Positions 53,269 to 61,806 of a stretch of 64,000 nucleotides of DNA are shown here, piece by piece. Every line of letters starts with the position of its first letter. The first letter of the stretch is position 1. The position numbers and the translations under genes are program-made. The DNA is from Archangiaceae bacterium (lineage in GTDB: Bacteria; Myxococcota; Myxococcia; Myxococcales; Myxococcaceae), in assembly GCA_016714225.1 (NCBI GenBank), contig JADJNS010000036.1:20694-84693 (forward strand). Direction: 5' to 3'. Under the pieces are notes generated by a model. It was not told the origin of the DNA, made no database searches, and saw only the letters and a program-made list of their open reading frames with translations.

Positions 53269-55317
53269 TCATGTCAGTTGCACCTGGCCAGCGGGTTCGA
53301 GAGTGGTACCGGGAAGCAGCTCGCGTGCCGACACCACGACGACGTCACCGATGAAGCGCGACGCGAAATCGAAGAGCGGCCGGCGCAGCTCGGGCGGAGC
53401 GACCACCACGCCGGGGCGGCCAGCCGAGAGCAGCGCGGCGATGTGGTGCTCGAGGCCGGTGATGAGGCGGCGCGCCACTTCGACGTCGGGCGCGAGCACC
53501 GCCTCGCCATCGCTCTGACCGAGCGTGCCCCGCAGCAGGTCTTCGCTCTTGCGGTCCAGCGTCACGGCCTTGACCGTGCCCGCCACCGACAGGCGCGAGG
53601 TGATTTGACGCGCGAAGCGCTTGCGCACCTGCTCGACGAGGAAAGAGGTGTCTTTGCTCTTGGGGGCCGCATCGGCGACCGCCTCGAGCACGGTGCGCAG
53701 GTCGCGCACGCTGAGGCCCTCGCGCAGCAGGCCCTTCACCACCCGCACCAGGTCGCCCAGGCCCACGATGCCGGGAATGGTGTCTTCCACCAGCTTGGGG
53801 GCCTCTTTCGCGACCAGGCCGAGCAGCTCTTGAATCTCCTGACGGCCGACCAGCTCGTGCGCGCTCTTGCGCACCAGCTCGGAGACGTGGGTGGTGACCG
53901 CCGACGCGCAGTCGACGACGGTGAAGCCGCGCGACTCGGCCTCGCCGCGCTGGGTCTGCTCGATCCACACGGCGGGCAGGCCGAAGGCGGGGTCGGTGGC
54001 GGCGATGCCGTCGATGGCGGGAGCCCCACCGCCCGGGTCGAGGCAGAGCAGGCGGTCGGCCCACGCCTTGCCGCGCGCCAGCTCGACGCCGCGCAGCACC
54101 ATGCGGTACTCGTTCGCGTCGAGGCGCAGGTTGTCGCAGAGGTGCAGCGCGGGCAGCACGATGCCCATGTCTTTCGCCACCTGCTTGCGCAGCGCGGTGA
54201 TGCGGCCGGGCACCTCGCCGCCCTTGTCGGGGTCGATGAGCGGCAGCAGCGCGTAGCCGACCTCGAGGCTGAGCGCGTCGAGCTGCAGCAGGTCTTGCGG
54301 GCGCTCGGCCTTGTCGCCCTTCTTCGGCGCGTCGGCGTTCGACTTGAGCTGCGGCGCCTTCTCGGCGGCCTCGGCCCGGCGAGAGAGCGCGTAGGCCACG
54401 CCCGCGATACCGAGGAAGGGAATCGCCGGCAGCCCGGGCACGAAGGCCATCGCCGCCAGCACCGCCGACGAGTAGCGCAGCGCGCGCGGCGACTTCACCA
54501 GCTGGCCGCCCACCTGGCTGCCGAGGTCGGCGCCCGCGGCGCGGGTCACCAGCACGCCGGCGGCGGTCGAGACGAGCAGCGCCGGCATCTGCGACACCAG
54601 GCCGTCGCCGACCGTCAGCAGGGTGTAGTTCTCGGCCGCCTGCGCCAGCGAGTTGCCGTCGCGCACCACGCCGGCGAGAAAGCCGCCCACGATGTTGATG
54701 GCGGTGATGAACAGGCCGGCCACCGCGTCGCCGCGCACGAACTTGCTGGCGCCGTCCATCGCTCCGAAGAACTCGGTCTCGGCCTCGAGCGACTTGCGGC
54801 GGGCCTTGGCGTCGCTGTCGGTGATGATGCCCGCCGCCAGGTCGGCGTCGATGGCCATCTGCTTGCCGGGCAACGCGTCCAACGTGAAGCGGGCGGCGAC
54901 CTCGGAGATGCGGCCCGAGCCCTTGGTGATGACGGTGAAGTTGACGACCAGCAGAATGAGGAAGACGACGCCGCCGACGATGAGGCTGCCGCCCACCGCG
55001 AAGCGCCCGAAGGCCTCGATGACGTGACCGGCCGCCTGCGGGCCCTCGCCGCCCTTGAGCAGCACCAGGCGGGTGGTGGCGACGTTGAGCGCCAGCCGGA
55101 AGAGCGTGGTGACCAGCAGCAGCGAGGGGAAGACCGAGAAGTCTTGCGCCGACTTGAGCCCCAGCGCGACCAGGAGCATCAACACCGACAGCGCGATGGA
55201 GAGCGCCAGCATCGCGTCGAGCACCGGCGGCGGCAGCGGCACCACCAGAATGGCCAGCACCCCGAGCACGGCGGCCGCCATGACTGCTTCGGCTGAGATG
55301 GGGCTGGTGCGCGTCAC
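53269..55317 (-). CDS. flhA: flagellar export gate protein FlhA
   Basis: A 682-aa inner-membrane protein of normal family length; GTG 55317 (VTRTSPISAEAV) is preferred over the longer frame. About eight membrane helices in the first 320 residues, with the family block FRLALNVATTRLVLL and the FHIPEP region (KGSGRISEVAARFTLDALPG, then KQMAIDADL). The cytosolic domain (about 340-682) has LEVGYALLPLIDPDKGG and IVLPALHLCDNLRL. It forms the export gate ring. No other export genes are inside the window. Confidence 0.94.
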   Translation of the reverse strand: MTRTSPISAEAVMAAAVLGVLAILVVPLPPPVLDAMLALSIALSVLMLLVALGLKSAQDFSVFPSLLLVTTLFRLALNVATTRLVLLKGGEGPQAAGHVIEAFGRFAVGGSLIVGGVVFLILLVVNFTVITKGSGRISEVAARFTLDALPGKQMAIDADLAAGIITDSDAKARRKSLEAETEFFGAMDGASKFVRGDAVAGLFITAINIVGGFLAGVVRDGNSLAQAAENYTLLTVGDGLVSQMPALLVSTAAGVLVTRAAGADLGSQVGGQLVKSPRALRYSSAVLAAMAFVPGLPAIPFLGIAGVAYALSRRAEAAEKAPQLKSNADAPKKGDKAERPQDLLQLDALSLEVGYALLPLIDPDKGGEVPGRITALRKQVAKDMGIVLPALHLCDNLRLDANEYRMVLRGVELARGKAWADRLLCLDPGGGAPAIDGIAATDPAFGLPAVWIEQTQRGEAESRGFTVVDCASAVTTHVSELVRKSAHELVGRQEIQELLGLVAKEAPKLVEDTIPGIVGLGDLVRVVKGLLREGLSVRDLRTVLEAVADAAPKSKDTSFLVEQVRKRFARQITSRLSVAGTVKAVTLDRKSEDLLRGTLGQSDGEAVLAPDVEVARRLITGLEHHIAALLSAGRPGVVVAPPELRRPLFDFASRFIGDVVVVSARELLPGTTLEPAGQVQLT

Positions 55318-55500
55318 GCACGACCCGTTGTGCAAGGCGAAGGCCCGTACCCGCGCCACGGTTCTGACGCGCGTCACCCTTGCGGCGCCCGGCACTTGGC
55401 GGGCGCGTCAGTCTGTAGGCCGGTGGCGGCGTGCCGGGTGCGCGATGACCTCGTGAAGCGGTGGCGACCTGCTGACGGGGGCTCGTGTAGGTTCGCCTGC

Positions 55501-56259
55501 GTGAGCCAGCGAATCGAGCTTCGACGCGTCGACGACATCGTGGTGGTGCAGCTGAACGGTGGGCGGGCCAACGCCATGTCGGTGGGGCTGCTGACCGAGC
55601 TCGAGGCGACGTTCGCCGAAATCGCGCGCGGCGACGCGGCGGCGGTGGTGCTCACCGGCACCGGCAAGGCCTTCAGCGCGGGCCTCGCCCTGCCCGACCT
55701 CATCAACCTCGACCGCAACGAGATGCGCGACTTCATCACCAGCTTCGAGCGCTCGATGCAGCGGGTGCTCGCCTGCCCCAAGCCGGTGGTGGCGGCGATC
55801 AACGGCCACGCCATCGCCGGGGGCTGCGTGCTCGCGCTGATGTGCGACGTGCGCATCGCCGCCGACGGGCCCGCCAACATCGGTCTCAACGAGAGCCAGC
55901 TGGGCATCGGGCTGCCCTCGCTGGTCATCGAGCCGCTGCGCGCGCGCGTCTCGCCCAGCGCGATTCTGCCCATCGCCTACGAGGGCCGGCTGTTCAGCGT
56001 GCAGGCGGCGCAAGAGCTGGGGCTGCTCGACCAGGTGGTGCCCACCGCCGAGCTCGACGAGAAGTGCCTGCAGAAGGCGCGGCTGTTGGGGCGCTCACCG
56101 CTGGCGTTCGCGCAGATGAAGCAGGCGCTGCTGCGGCCGGTGCTGGCCTCGGTCGAGAAGAACGGCCAGGCCGACCGCGAGGCCTGGCTCGACTCGTGGT
56201 TCAGCCCCGCGGCGCAGAAGCTGCTGCGCTCGACGGTGGCGCTGTTGAGCCGCAAATGA
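55501..56259 (+). CDS. enoyl-CoA hydratase/isomerase family protein, ECI-like
   Basis: A 252-aa crotonase-fold protein starting at GTG 55501. The oxyanion elements are GKAFSAGLAL and INGHAIAGGCVLALMCDVRI. The first catalytic Glu of enoyl-CoA hydratases (GGCE) is Val here. The second position is kept in IGLNESQLGIGLP, the pattern of delta3,delta2-enoyl-CoA isomerases, which use one Glu. So isomerase or another crotonase reaction is more likely than hydration. Its TGA overlaps the next ATG (ATGA), coupling it to the radical SAM gene. Confidence 0.85.
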   Translation: MSQRIELRRVDDIVVVQLNGGRANAMSVGLLTELEATFAEIARGDAAAVVLTGTGKAFSAGLALPDLINLDRNEMRDFITSFERSMQRVLACPKPVVAAINGHAIAGGCVLALMCDVRIAADGPANIGLNESQLGIGLPSLVIEPLRARVSPSAILPIAYEGRLFSVQAAQELGLLDQVVPTAELDEKCLQKARLLGRSPLAFAQMKQALLRPVLASVEKNGQADREAWLDSWFSPAAQKLLRSTVALLSRK

Positions 56260-57911
56260 GCCGGGTGTTGCTCGTCGGCGCCGGCCGGCAAGAAGCGACC
56301 TGCGGCATTCTCTACCTCGCGGGCTTTCTGCGCCGAAACGGGGTCGAGGCGTACGTGCGCCTCTACGACGCCGACGACACCGAGGCGAAGGTGCGCCGCT
56401 CGCTCGAGGGGCTGCTGAAGCGGGTGCGGCCGCAGGTCGTGGGCATCTCGCTCAAGTGGTTCAACCACCTGTCGCGCGGGCTGATGCTGGCGCGGGTGGT
56501 GAAGGCCATCGACCCGTCGATTCGGGTGGTGGTCGGGGGCAACAGCGCCTCGTATTACTGGCGCGAGCTTTCTGCCGAGGCGCACGTCGACGACGTGGTG
56601 CTGGGCGATGGTGAAGTGCCGCTGCTCGGCATCGCCCGCGGCGACGCCGAGGTGCCGAACCGGGTGACGCGTGGGCAGCCGGCGGCGCCGCTGCAGTACG
56701 TGCAGAGCGTGGCGAGCGACGAGGTCTTCTACTCGCACTTCGACGACATCTTCTTGAGCGGCGTCGACCGCGCGTCGTTCTCGGGCTGGGTGCAGCCGGG
56801 CAAGGGGTGCAGCGAGAACTGCGTGTACTGCGGAGGCACCCGCGGCATGGAGCAGGCCTCGTTCGGGCGGCCGACCTCGTTCTTGCGGCCGGCGAAGAGC
56901 GTGCGGCAGGACCACCAGGAGATCGCCCACCGCGCCTGGCAGCTGCGCTACGACTTCGCGGGCGGCAGCGCCGAGTTCCTCTCGCGCACGTGGGAGGGCA
57001 TCGACCTCTCGCGGCACGCCACCACCTATTTCCTCTGGGGCGTGCCGCCACCGTCGCTCATCGAGGCGTTGGCCCAGAAGTTCGCGCGCGTGTACCTGGT
57101 GCTCGACGTGGGGTGCTTCTCGCAGACCCAGCGGGCCGAGCTGATTCAACGCGGGCTGCTCAAGCCCTGCCCCACCGACGCCGAGCTGATGCGGGCGGTC
57201 GAGCTGTGCCGCGCGCACCCGAACCTGAAGCTCGAGGTCTGCGGCATCGCCGGGCTGCCCCACACCAGCGCGGCGTGCCTGGCTGAAGAGCTGCCGCTGG
57301 TCGAGCAGCTGCTCGAGCGGGGCTGTGACGTAGGCTCGCAGCGGCTCGAGTGTCAGCCCGGCGCGCTGGTGACGCGCCACCCCGACCGCTTCGACATGGT
57401 CGCCGACGCCACCGACTACGCCGGCTTCGTGAAGTGGTTCCAGAAGCGCGGGAACATCAGCGAGGGCGAGTTCCCGATGATTCGGTTCGCCGACCCGAAG
57501 CTCGAGGTGCAGGTGCAGGCGCAGTTCGAGCGGGTGCACGAGGCGGTGCAGAAGAGCCCGGTCGAGCTTTTGCCGCGCACGCGGCTGGTGAGCGGCGTGG
57601 TGTCGCGCTCGACCACCACCTTGAGCGAGTGGGTGGGCTCGCACCGCGCTCCGTCGAAGCACGCCGCGGCGCAGGTGACGGTGCTGCGCTCGGCCGACGG
57701 CCCGGGTCTCGCCTGCGCGCCAGAGCTCAAGTGGCGCGACGACGACGTGCAGACCGGGCCCGAGGCGGCGGCGCTGCTTCAGGTGCTGGGCGCGTTCGAG
57801 AAGGCCGCGACGGTAGGCGACGTCGAGGGCCGCCTGCGCAAGACGCTGCCCGAGGTGCGCGAGGTGATCGACGCCCTGTTCGCGGGCGGGCTGCTCACTG
57901 CGGCCCGATGA
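56256..57911 (+). CDS. B12-binding-type radical SAM protein
   Basis: A 551-aa soluble protein. The N-terminal about 150 residues follow a Rossmann-like cobalamin-binding fold (VLLVGAGRQEATCGILYLAG, VVGISLKWFN, VVVGGNSASYYW) but without the DxHxxG His. The radical SAM core has GCSENCVYCGG (C185, C189, C192; CxxxCxxC) binding a 4Fe-4S cluster. A helical C-terminal region of about 130 residues resembles those of B12-rSAM enzymes. Substrate unknown. Coupled at ATGA to the isomerase-like gene, suggesting they act in one short pathway. Confidence 0.85.
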   Translation: MSRVLLVGAGRQEATCGILYLAGFLRRNGVEAYVRLYDADDTEAKVRRSLEGLLKRVRPQVVGISLKWFNHLSRGLMLARVVKAIDPSIRVVVGGNSASYYWRELSAEAHVDDVVLGDGEVPLLGIARGDAEVPNRVTRGQPAAPLQYVQSVASDEVFYSHFDDIFLSGVDRASFSGWVQPGKGCSENCVYCGGTRGMEQASFGRPTSFLRPAKSVRQDHQEIAHRAWQLRYDFAGGSAEFLSRTWEGIDLSRHATTYFLWGVPPPSLIEALAQKFARVYLVLDVGCFSQTQRAELIQRGLLKPCPTDAELMRAVELCRAHPNLKLEVCGIAGLPHTSAACLAEELPLVEQLLERGCDVGSQRLECQPGALVTRHPDRFDMVADATDYAGFVKWFQKRGNISEGEFPMIRFADPKLEVQVQAQFERVHEAVQKSPVELLPRTRLVSGVVSRSTTTLSEWVGSHRAPSKHAAAQVTVLRSADGPGLACAPELKWRDDDVQTGPEAAALLQVLGAFEKAATVGDVEGRLRKTLPEVREVIDALFAGGLLTAAR

Positions 57912-58437
57912 CCAGCACCGGCTGCACCCAGTAGCGCACCAGCAGGTGGCGGGGAATCGGCTGCGACACCACCAGCTCGGCCTTCACGGTCAGCTTGGCC
58001 GGGTTGTGCGCGAGAATGTCGGCGCGAATCGGCTCGAGCGCGGGGCCGATCAGCCGCACGGTCTGGGGCATGGCCATCAGCTGCGCCTTGGAGAGGTCGA
58101 CGCCCTCGCCCACGTTGACCGTCGCCTCGCGCACCTGGGTCTCGAACGAGAGCGGCTGCTCGAGGTCGTCGTCCTCGAAGCTGAGGCCCTTGAACTCGAG
58201 GTCGATGGCCTTGATGTAGTCGGCCAGCCCGTCGGTCTCGTGCCGGGTGGAGATCTCGACGTCCCGCGCGAACGAGATGCGGCAGTCACCGGTTCCACAC
58301 GCCGAGGTGTCGAGCGTCGAGCGCGTGTAACCCTTCAGTGGCGAGAGCCCGATGTTCTGGCCCAGCTTCACCTCCGCTCCGCCACACCCCGTCGCGACCG
58401 CCAGCACCAAACCGCCCCACCACGCCGCCCTAGTCAT
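57895..58437 (-). CDS. lipoprotein of unknown function
   Basis: A 180-aa exported protein. The start at 58437 (MTRAAWWGGLVLAVATGCGG) has GGAGGAG upstream and a lipobox (ATGC). The mature part is one beta-rich domain with a Cys pair (SACGTGDC) and a strand-rich C-terminus (KLTVKAELVVSQPIPRHLLV). Overlaps the end of the convergent radical SAM gene by 17 bp. Family not recognised. Confidence 0.7.
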   Translation of the reverse strand: MTRAAWWGGLVLAVATGCGGAEVKLGQNIGLSPLKGYTRSTLDTSACGTGDCRISFARDVEISTRHETDGLADYIKAIDLEFKGLSFEDDDLEQPLSFETQVREATVNVGEGVDLSKAQLMAMPQTVRLIGPALEPIRADILAHNPAKLTVKAELVVSQPIPRHLLVRYWVQPVLVIGPQ

Positions 58438-58443
58438 CGAGAA

Positions 58444-58471
58444 CTCCTCCCCCGTCAAATCGGGTGAGGAG
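58444..58471 (-). promoter_or_regulatory. hairpin that could hide the ribosome site of the lipoprotein gene
   Basis: On the minus strand CTCCTCACCC (58471-58462) can pair with GGGGAGGAG (58453-58444), which contains the Shine-Dalgarno of the gene starting at 58437, with one mismatch and an 8-nt loop. This could repress translation. Confidence 0.4.
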
Positions 58472-58552
58472 TGCTGTGCAAGCGGCAGGCGCGAGGAGCG
58501 TCGTCAGCCGTTACCGAACGCGAATCGGCGAAGGGGCGCCGACGGTCGAGCG

Positions 58553-60019
58553 CTACGGCAGAATCTCGGTGCCGCGGAAGCTGACCGTGTAGCCGTGGCC
58601 GACGCTGAACCGAACGGGCTGGGCCGGCAGGGGCGGCGCATCGACGACCACGTAGGGGCGCGTGAGCGTCGCGCGCATCGACGTGAACCCCGACGCGCGC
58701 GCAGCGAAGTACGCGAGGTGGGCGGCGGGCACGGTCACCGTCGTGGCGTGGGCCAGGTTGAGGCAGGTGGTCGTGACGCGCTCGGTGGCGGTCGTCAGCT
58801 CGAGCACCAGCTCGGTGCCCGAAGAGCCCTGCAGGCCAGTGGGCCCGCAATCGCTGCAGCCGAGCGTCACGGCCCCGGTGAGCGCAGCGACCTCGCTTCG
58901 GGTGTCGAGGGTCTTCAAGAAGGCTGCCGACGGCGCCGTCAGGTCGAAGATGTCTGCGACCGGCACGCTGCGCGTCGCCTGCGCCGAGAACGAGCCGCCG
59001 TCAGGCAGCGCTCCGCCGGAATAGGTGACGAGCACCACATCGTTCTGGCTCACCAACCCCGGGGGCGAGGCCGCTGCGGGCACCGCCACCTGACCTGCGA
59101 CGACCTTGAAGTTGCTCAGCGGCACAACGACCGGGAGCGTTGCCGTCAAGAGGGTCAGCGAACTGCCCGTCACCTGCAAGACCGGGAACGCCATGAGCAC
59201 GCCGGCGTCGGTCGTCGTGACCACCGCGAAGCCCGGCTGCGTCGAGGCCGCACTGCCCGAGGTGACCTGGTACCCCGTCAACACTCCCACGCCGCCTCCC
59301 GACGGCGTGAGGGTGCCCCCGTCGCCCCGCATCGCCACGCACTCGTACCGGCCGGCCTCGACCCTGCAGGGTGGAATCGAGGTGACCGTGTTGTTGTCTC
59401 CGAGGTTGTTCCCTCCGTCTTGCGGGGTGGAGTCGGGCGCCCGCGAGAGGAAGAGGGTCCCGACGTCGACCGTCGGCGTGGGCGGCGAAGAGAGCGCGGC
59501 GATGACGGTGACGCAGGTGTCGACCTCAGGCAAGCCGAGCTGGCACGGGGCGCTGCCCATTCCCGTGCAGGCAGCGAACGGCGCCGGCACCGGCTCGAAG
59601 CGCACGTCGATGCGCCCTTCGTGGGAAATCAGAACGCCGTCGCCGTTGAGGCCCTTGAGATCGAGAATGGAGACGGTGCCGTGATGCGTCGGCGTCGCCG
59701 TCGGTGTGCCGCCTGCAGCGCCGCCGGCTGCGCCGCCGGCTGCGCCTCCCGCACCGCCCGCAGTGCCGCCCGCAGTGCCGCCCGCAGTGCCGCCCGCAGT
59801 GCCGCCCGCGCTGCCGCCCGCTGTGCCTCCCGCAGTACCGCCGCCGCTCCCTCCGCAGTCGCAGTCTCCGAAGCCGCTGCCGTCGGCGAGGCACACCTGG
59901 CCGCCGGAGCACTGAGCGCGGCCGACGCACGCGCGCGTATCGCCCGGGTTGCAGATGCGAGCGGCACCGCAAGTGCTGCCGAGAATGGCGACTGCGACCA
60001 CCGCGACGAGGTTGCGCAT
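58553..60019 (-). CDS. lipoprotein with TAGG-repeat linker
   Basis: A 488-aa exported protein starting at ATG 60019: signal MRNLVAVVAVAILGSTCG with lipobox GSTC. A Cys-rich stretch (CNPGDTRACVGRAQCSGGQVC, then CDCGG) resembles the small disulfide module preceding AGG linkers. Then GGTAGGTAGG-type repeats (about residues 55-100) and a large beta-rich C-terminal domain of about 380 residues (TGYQVTSGSAAS, LGCSDCGPTGLQG). No enzyme motif. The next gene upstream on the same strand ends 70 bp before this start. Confidence 0.75.
   Translation of the reverse strand: MRNLVAVVAVAILGSTCGAARICNPGDTRACVGRAQCSGGQVCLADGSGFGDCDCGGSGGGTAGGTAGGSAGGTAGGTAGGTAGGTAGGAGGAAGGAAGGAAGGTPTATPTHHGTVSILDLKGLNGDGVLISHEGRIDVRFEPVPAPFAACTGMGSAPCQLGLPEVDTCVTVIAALSSPPTPTVDVGTLFLSRAPDSTPQDGGNNLGDNNTVTSIPPCRVEAGRYECVAMRGDGGTLTPSGGGVGVLTGYQVTSGSAASTQPGFAVVTTTDAGVLMAFPVLQVTGSSLTLLTATLPVVVPLSNFKVVAGQVAVPAAASPPGLVSQNDVVLVTYSGGALPDGGSFSAQATRSVPVADIFDLTAPSAAFLKTLDTRSEVAALTGAVTLGCSDCGPTGLQGSSGTELVLELTTATERVTTTCLNLAHATTVTVPAAHLAYFAARASGFTSMRATLTRPYVVVDAPPLPAQPVRFSVGHGYTVSFRGTEILP
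59711..59850. repeat. 12-bp minisatellite coding TAGG/AAGG repeats
   Basis: Tandem units near CCCGCAGTGCCG, about ten copies with drift, wholly inside the lipoprotein gene. Confidence 0.7.
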
Positions 60020-60089
60020 GCGGTCAGTTAACACAGCGGTGCAGAGGCTCGGGCTGATTACGCGACCGTGTTCGCCCCCGGCGAAGCCG

Positions 60090-61640
60090 CTACGGCAGGA
60101 GGGTCGTGCCGTCATCCCACTTGTTGTTCACCCACTGGTTTCCAGGCCGGTTGCCGTCGAAGTCGGTGACGGGGAAGTAGTAGCCGCACTTGCCGCTCGA
60201 CTGCACCATGCTGCGCTTCTGGAAGACGTTGTCGATGAACACGATGTTCTCGGCCTGGTTCCCGAAGGGCTTGGCGCCGTTGGCGCCGCTCGACCCGCCG
60301 TACGCGCAGACGCCTCCGCTGGTGGCGAGGAAGAGGTTCTTCTCGATGCGGTTGTTGCGAATCGGCGCGAAGTCGCCGTAGCCGGTGAGGTCGGCCGAGC
60401 AGCCGCCGTCTGGCGCCACGTCAGGCGCATCGCAGACGATGGCGTTGTGGCGCAGCTTCGAGCCGTCGCCCATGCGGATGCCCGATTCGTGCGCTGCGCC
60501 ACCCAGAGGCACCGCCTGGCCGTGCACGTAGGAGTCTTCGACCGTGCAGTCGTACTCGCACCAGATGCCGCGAATGCCGCCGTGCGTATTCACCCGCGTG
60601 GCGACGAAGTGGCTCTTGCCGATCGCCGAGACGCCGTCGTTGATCGACGACATCGTCGTGCCCGCGTCGATTTCGCTGTCGCTGATGGTGAACGAGTAGG
60701 GCTGAGCGGGGTCGTCGATCCACACGTTGCCGTTGATCTTCGAGTTCAAGATTTTCACCCGCAGCGCGCGGATGTTGAGGCGGCAGTTGATCGTCTTGGA
60801 GTCGATGACCGTGTCGTTGACGGTGATGGTGCACGAGCCCGTGTACGGCGTGAGCACCGTGCCCGGGGGAACGCCGGTGGTGTGGTCTGACGGCCAGCAG
60901 CCGCCCCACGGGTCGGGCCCGCCCGCGACGTTCGGCGTCGAGACCGGGCACATCATCGGCGGCACCATGCAGCCCGCGGCTCCGCACGTGGTCGCGACCG
61001 CTTGCGCCGAGGCAGCGCTCTGGTTGTTCGCCGCGTCGATCGCCCGCACCGTGTAGCCGTACTGGGTCGAGGCGGTCAGCCCCGGGTCGGTGAAGGCGAG
61101 CTGGTTGCCGAGCGTCGAGCCCACCTGCATCGTGCCGCGGAAGATGCGGTAGCCGGTGACGCCGACGTTGTCCGTCGACGCCGACCACGTCACCGCGATG
61201 CTGTTGCTCGAGAGAGCGCGCGCCGCCACCGCGTTCGGTACCGTCGGCGCCTGCGTGTCGGCGGGAGTGCCTCCGCCCCCGCTGCCACCGGCCCGGCCCC
61301 CTGCGCTGCCGCCGGCCCGGCCGCCCGCTGTGTTGCCGCCCGCGTTGCCGCCTGCCGTGTTGCCGCCTGCCGTGTTGCCGCCTGCCGTGTTGCCGCCCGC
61401 TGTGTTGCCGCCTGCCGTGTTGCCGCCTGCCGTGTTGCCGCCTGCCGTGTTGCCGCCCGCTGTGTTGCCGCCTGCAGTGTTTCCGCCCGCAGTGTTTCCG
61501 CCCGCAGTACCGCCCGCAGTGTTGCCGCCGCCCGCGGTGCCGGAGCTGCCGCCACCCGTGCCGGTCGGGTCATCTTCCGGCGGGTAGCACCCGGCGACGA
61601 GGAGCGTGCAGACACAAACGGCAGGTGCGAGGAGGCGCAT
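60090..61640 (-). CDS. lipoprotein with NTAGG repeats, fibronectin III and beta-helix domains
   Basis: A 516-aa exported protein starting at ATG 61640 (AAAGG upstream). Lipobox LLVAGC, then about 15 NTAGG pentapeptides as a stalk, then a fibronectin type III domain (about 130-220, APTVPNAVAARALSSNSIAV, YGYTVRAIDAANNQSAAS). The C-terminal about 290 residues look like a right-handed parallel beta-helix (VKILNSKINGNVWID, SYVHGQAVPLGG, IRNNRIEKNLFLA), the fold of pectate lyases and polysaccharide-binding proteins. Surface-exposed; no catalytic residues can be assigned. Confidence 0.8.
   Translation of the reverse strand: MRLLAPAVCVCTLLVAGCYPPEDDPTGTGGGSSGTAGGGNTAGGTAGGNTAGGNTAGGNTAGGNTAGGNTAGGNTAGGNTAGGNTAGGNTAGGNTAGGNAGGNTAGGRAGGSAGGRAGGSGGGGTPADTQAPTVPNAVAARALSSNSIAVTWSASTDNVGVTGYRIFRGTMQVGSTLGNQLAFTDPGLTASTQYGYTVRAIDAANNQSAASAQAVATTCGAAGCMVPPMMCPVSTPNVAGGPDPWGGCWPSDHTTGVPPGTVLTPYTGSCTITVNDTVIDSKTINCRLNIRALRVKILNSKINGNVWIDDPAQPYSFTISDSEIDAGTTMSSINDGVSAIGKSHFVATRVNTHGGIRGIWCEYDCTVEDSYVHGQAVPLGGAAHESGIRMGDGSKLRHNAIVCDAPDVAPDGGCSADLTGYGDFAPIRNNRIEKNLFLATSGGVCAYGGSSGANGAKPFGNQAENIVFIDNVFQKRSMVQSSGKCGYYFPVTDFDGNRPGNQWVNNKWDDGTTLLP
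61321..61530. repeat. 15-bp minisatellite coding NTAGG repeats
   Basis: About a dozen near-identical 15-bp units (CCTGCCGTGTTGCCG type, plus variants CCCGCTGTGTTGCCG) inside the beta-helix lipoprotein gene. Copy number is likely to vary between strains. Confidence 0.8.
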
Positions 61641-61732
61641 CGGGCGACCTTTCGAGGTGGAGAGCACGCCCCGATTGCAAGGTGGCGGCCCACGAGCCGG
61701 CCCCTCTCGACCCGGTACCTTGCGCGCCACCT

Positions 61733-61749
61733 GTCAACCGGCGGTTGAC
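61733..61749. promoter_or_regulatory. 8+1+8 palindrome between divergent genes
   Basis: GTCAACCG (61733-61740), one base, CGGTTGAC (61742-61749): a perfect palindrome in the 166-bp gap between the beta-helix and alginate-lyase-like genes. It looks like a dimer operator that could control both. Confidence 0.45.
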
Positions 61750-61806
61750 GGAGCGGGGGCCCCTCTCCCCACCATCCCGTGCCGAGCGCGCGACGAACGT
61801 GCAGCG

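Noticed and set aside
53269..55317. FlhA homologue as part of a type III secretion injectisome
   Set aside because: Its neighbours are flhF, flhG and fliA, which are specific to flagella.
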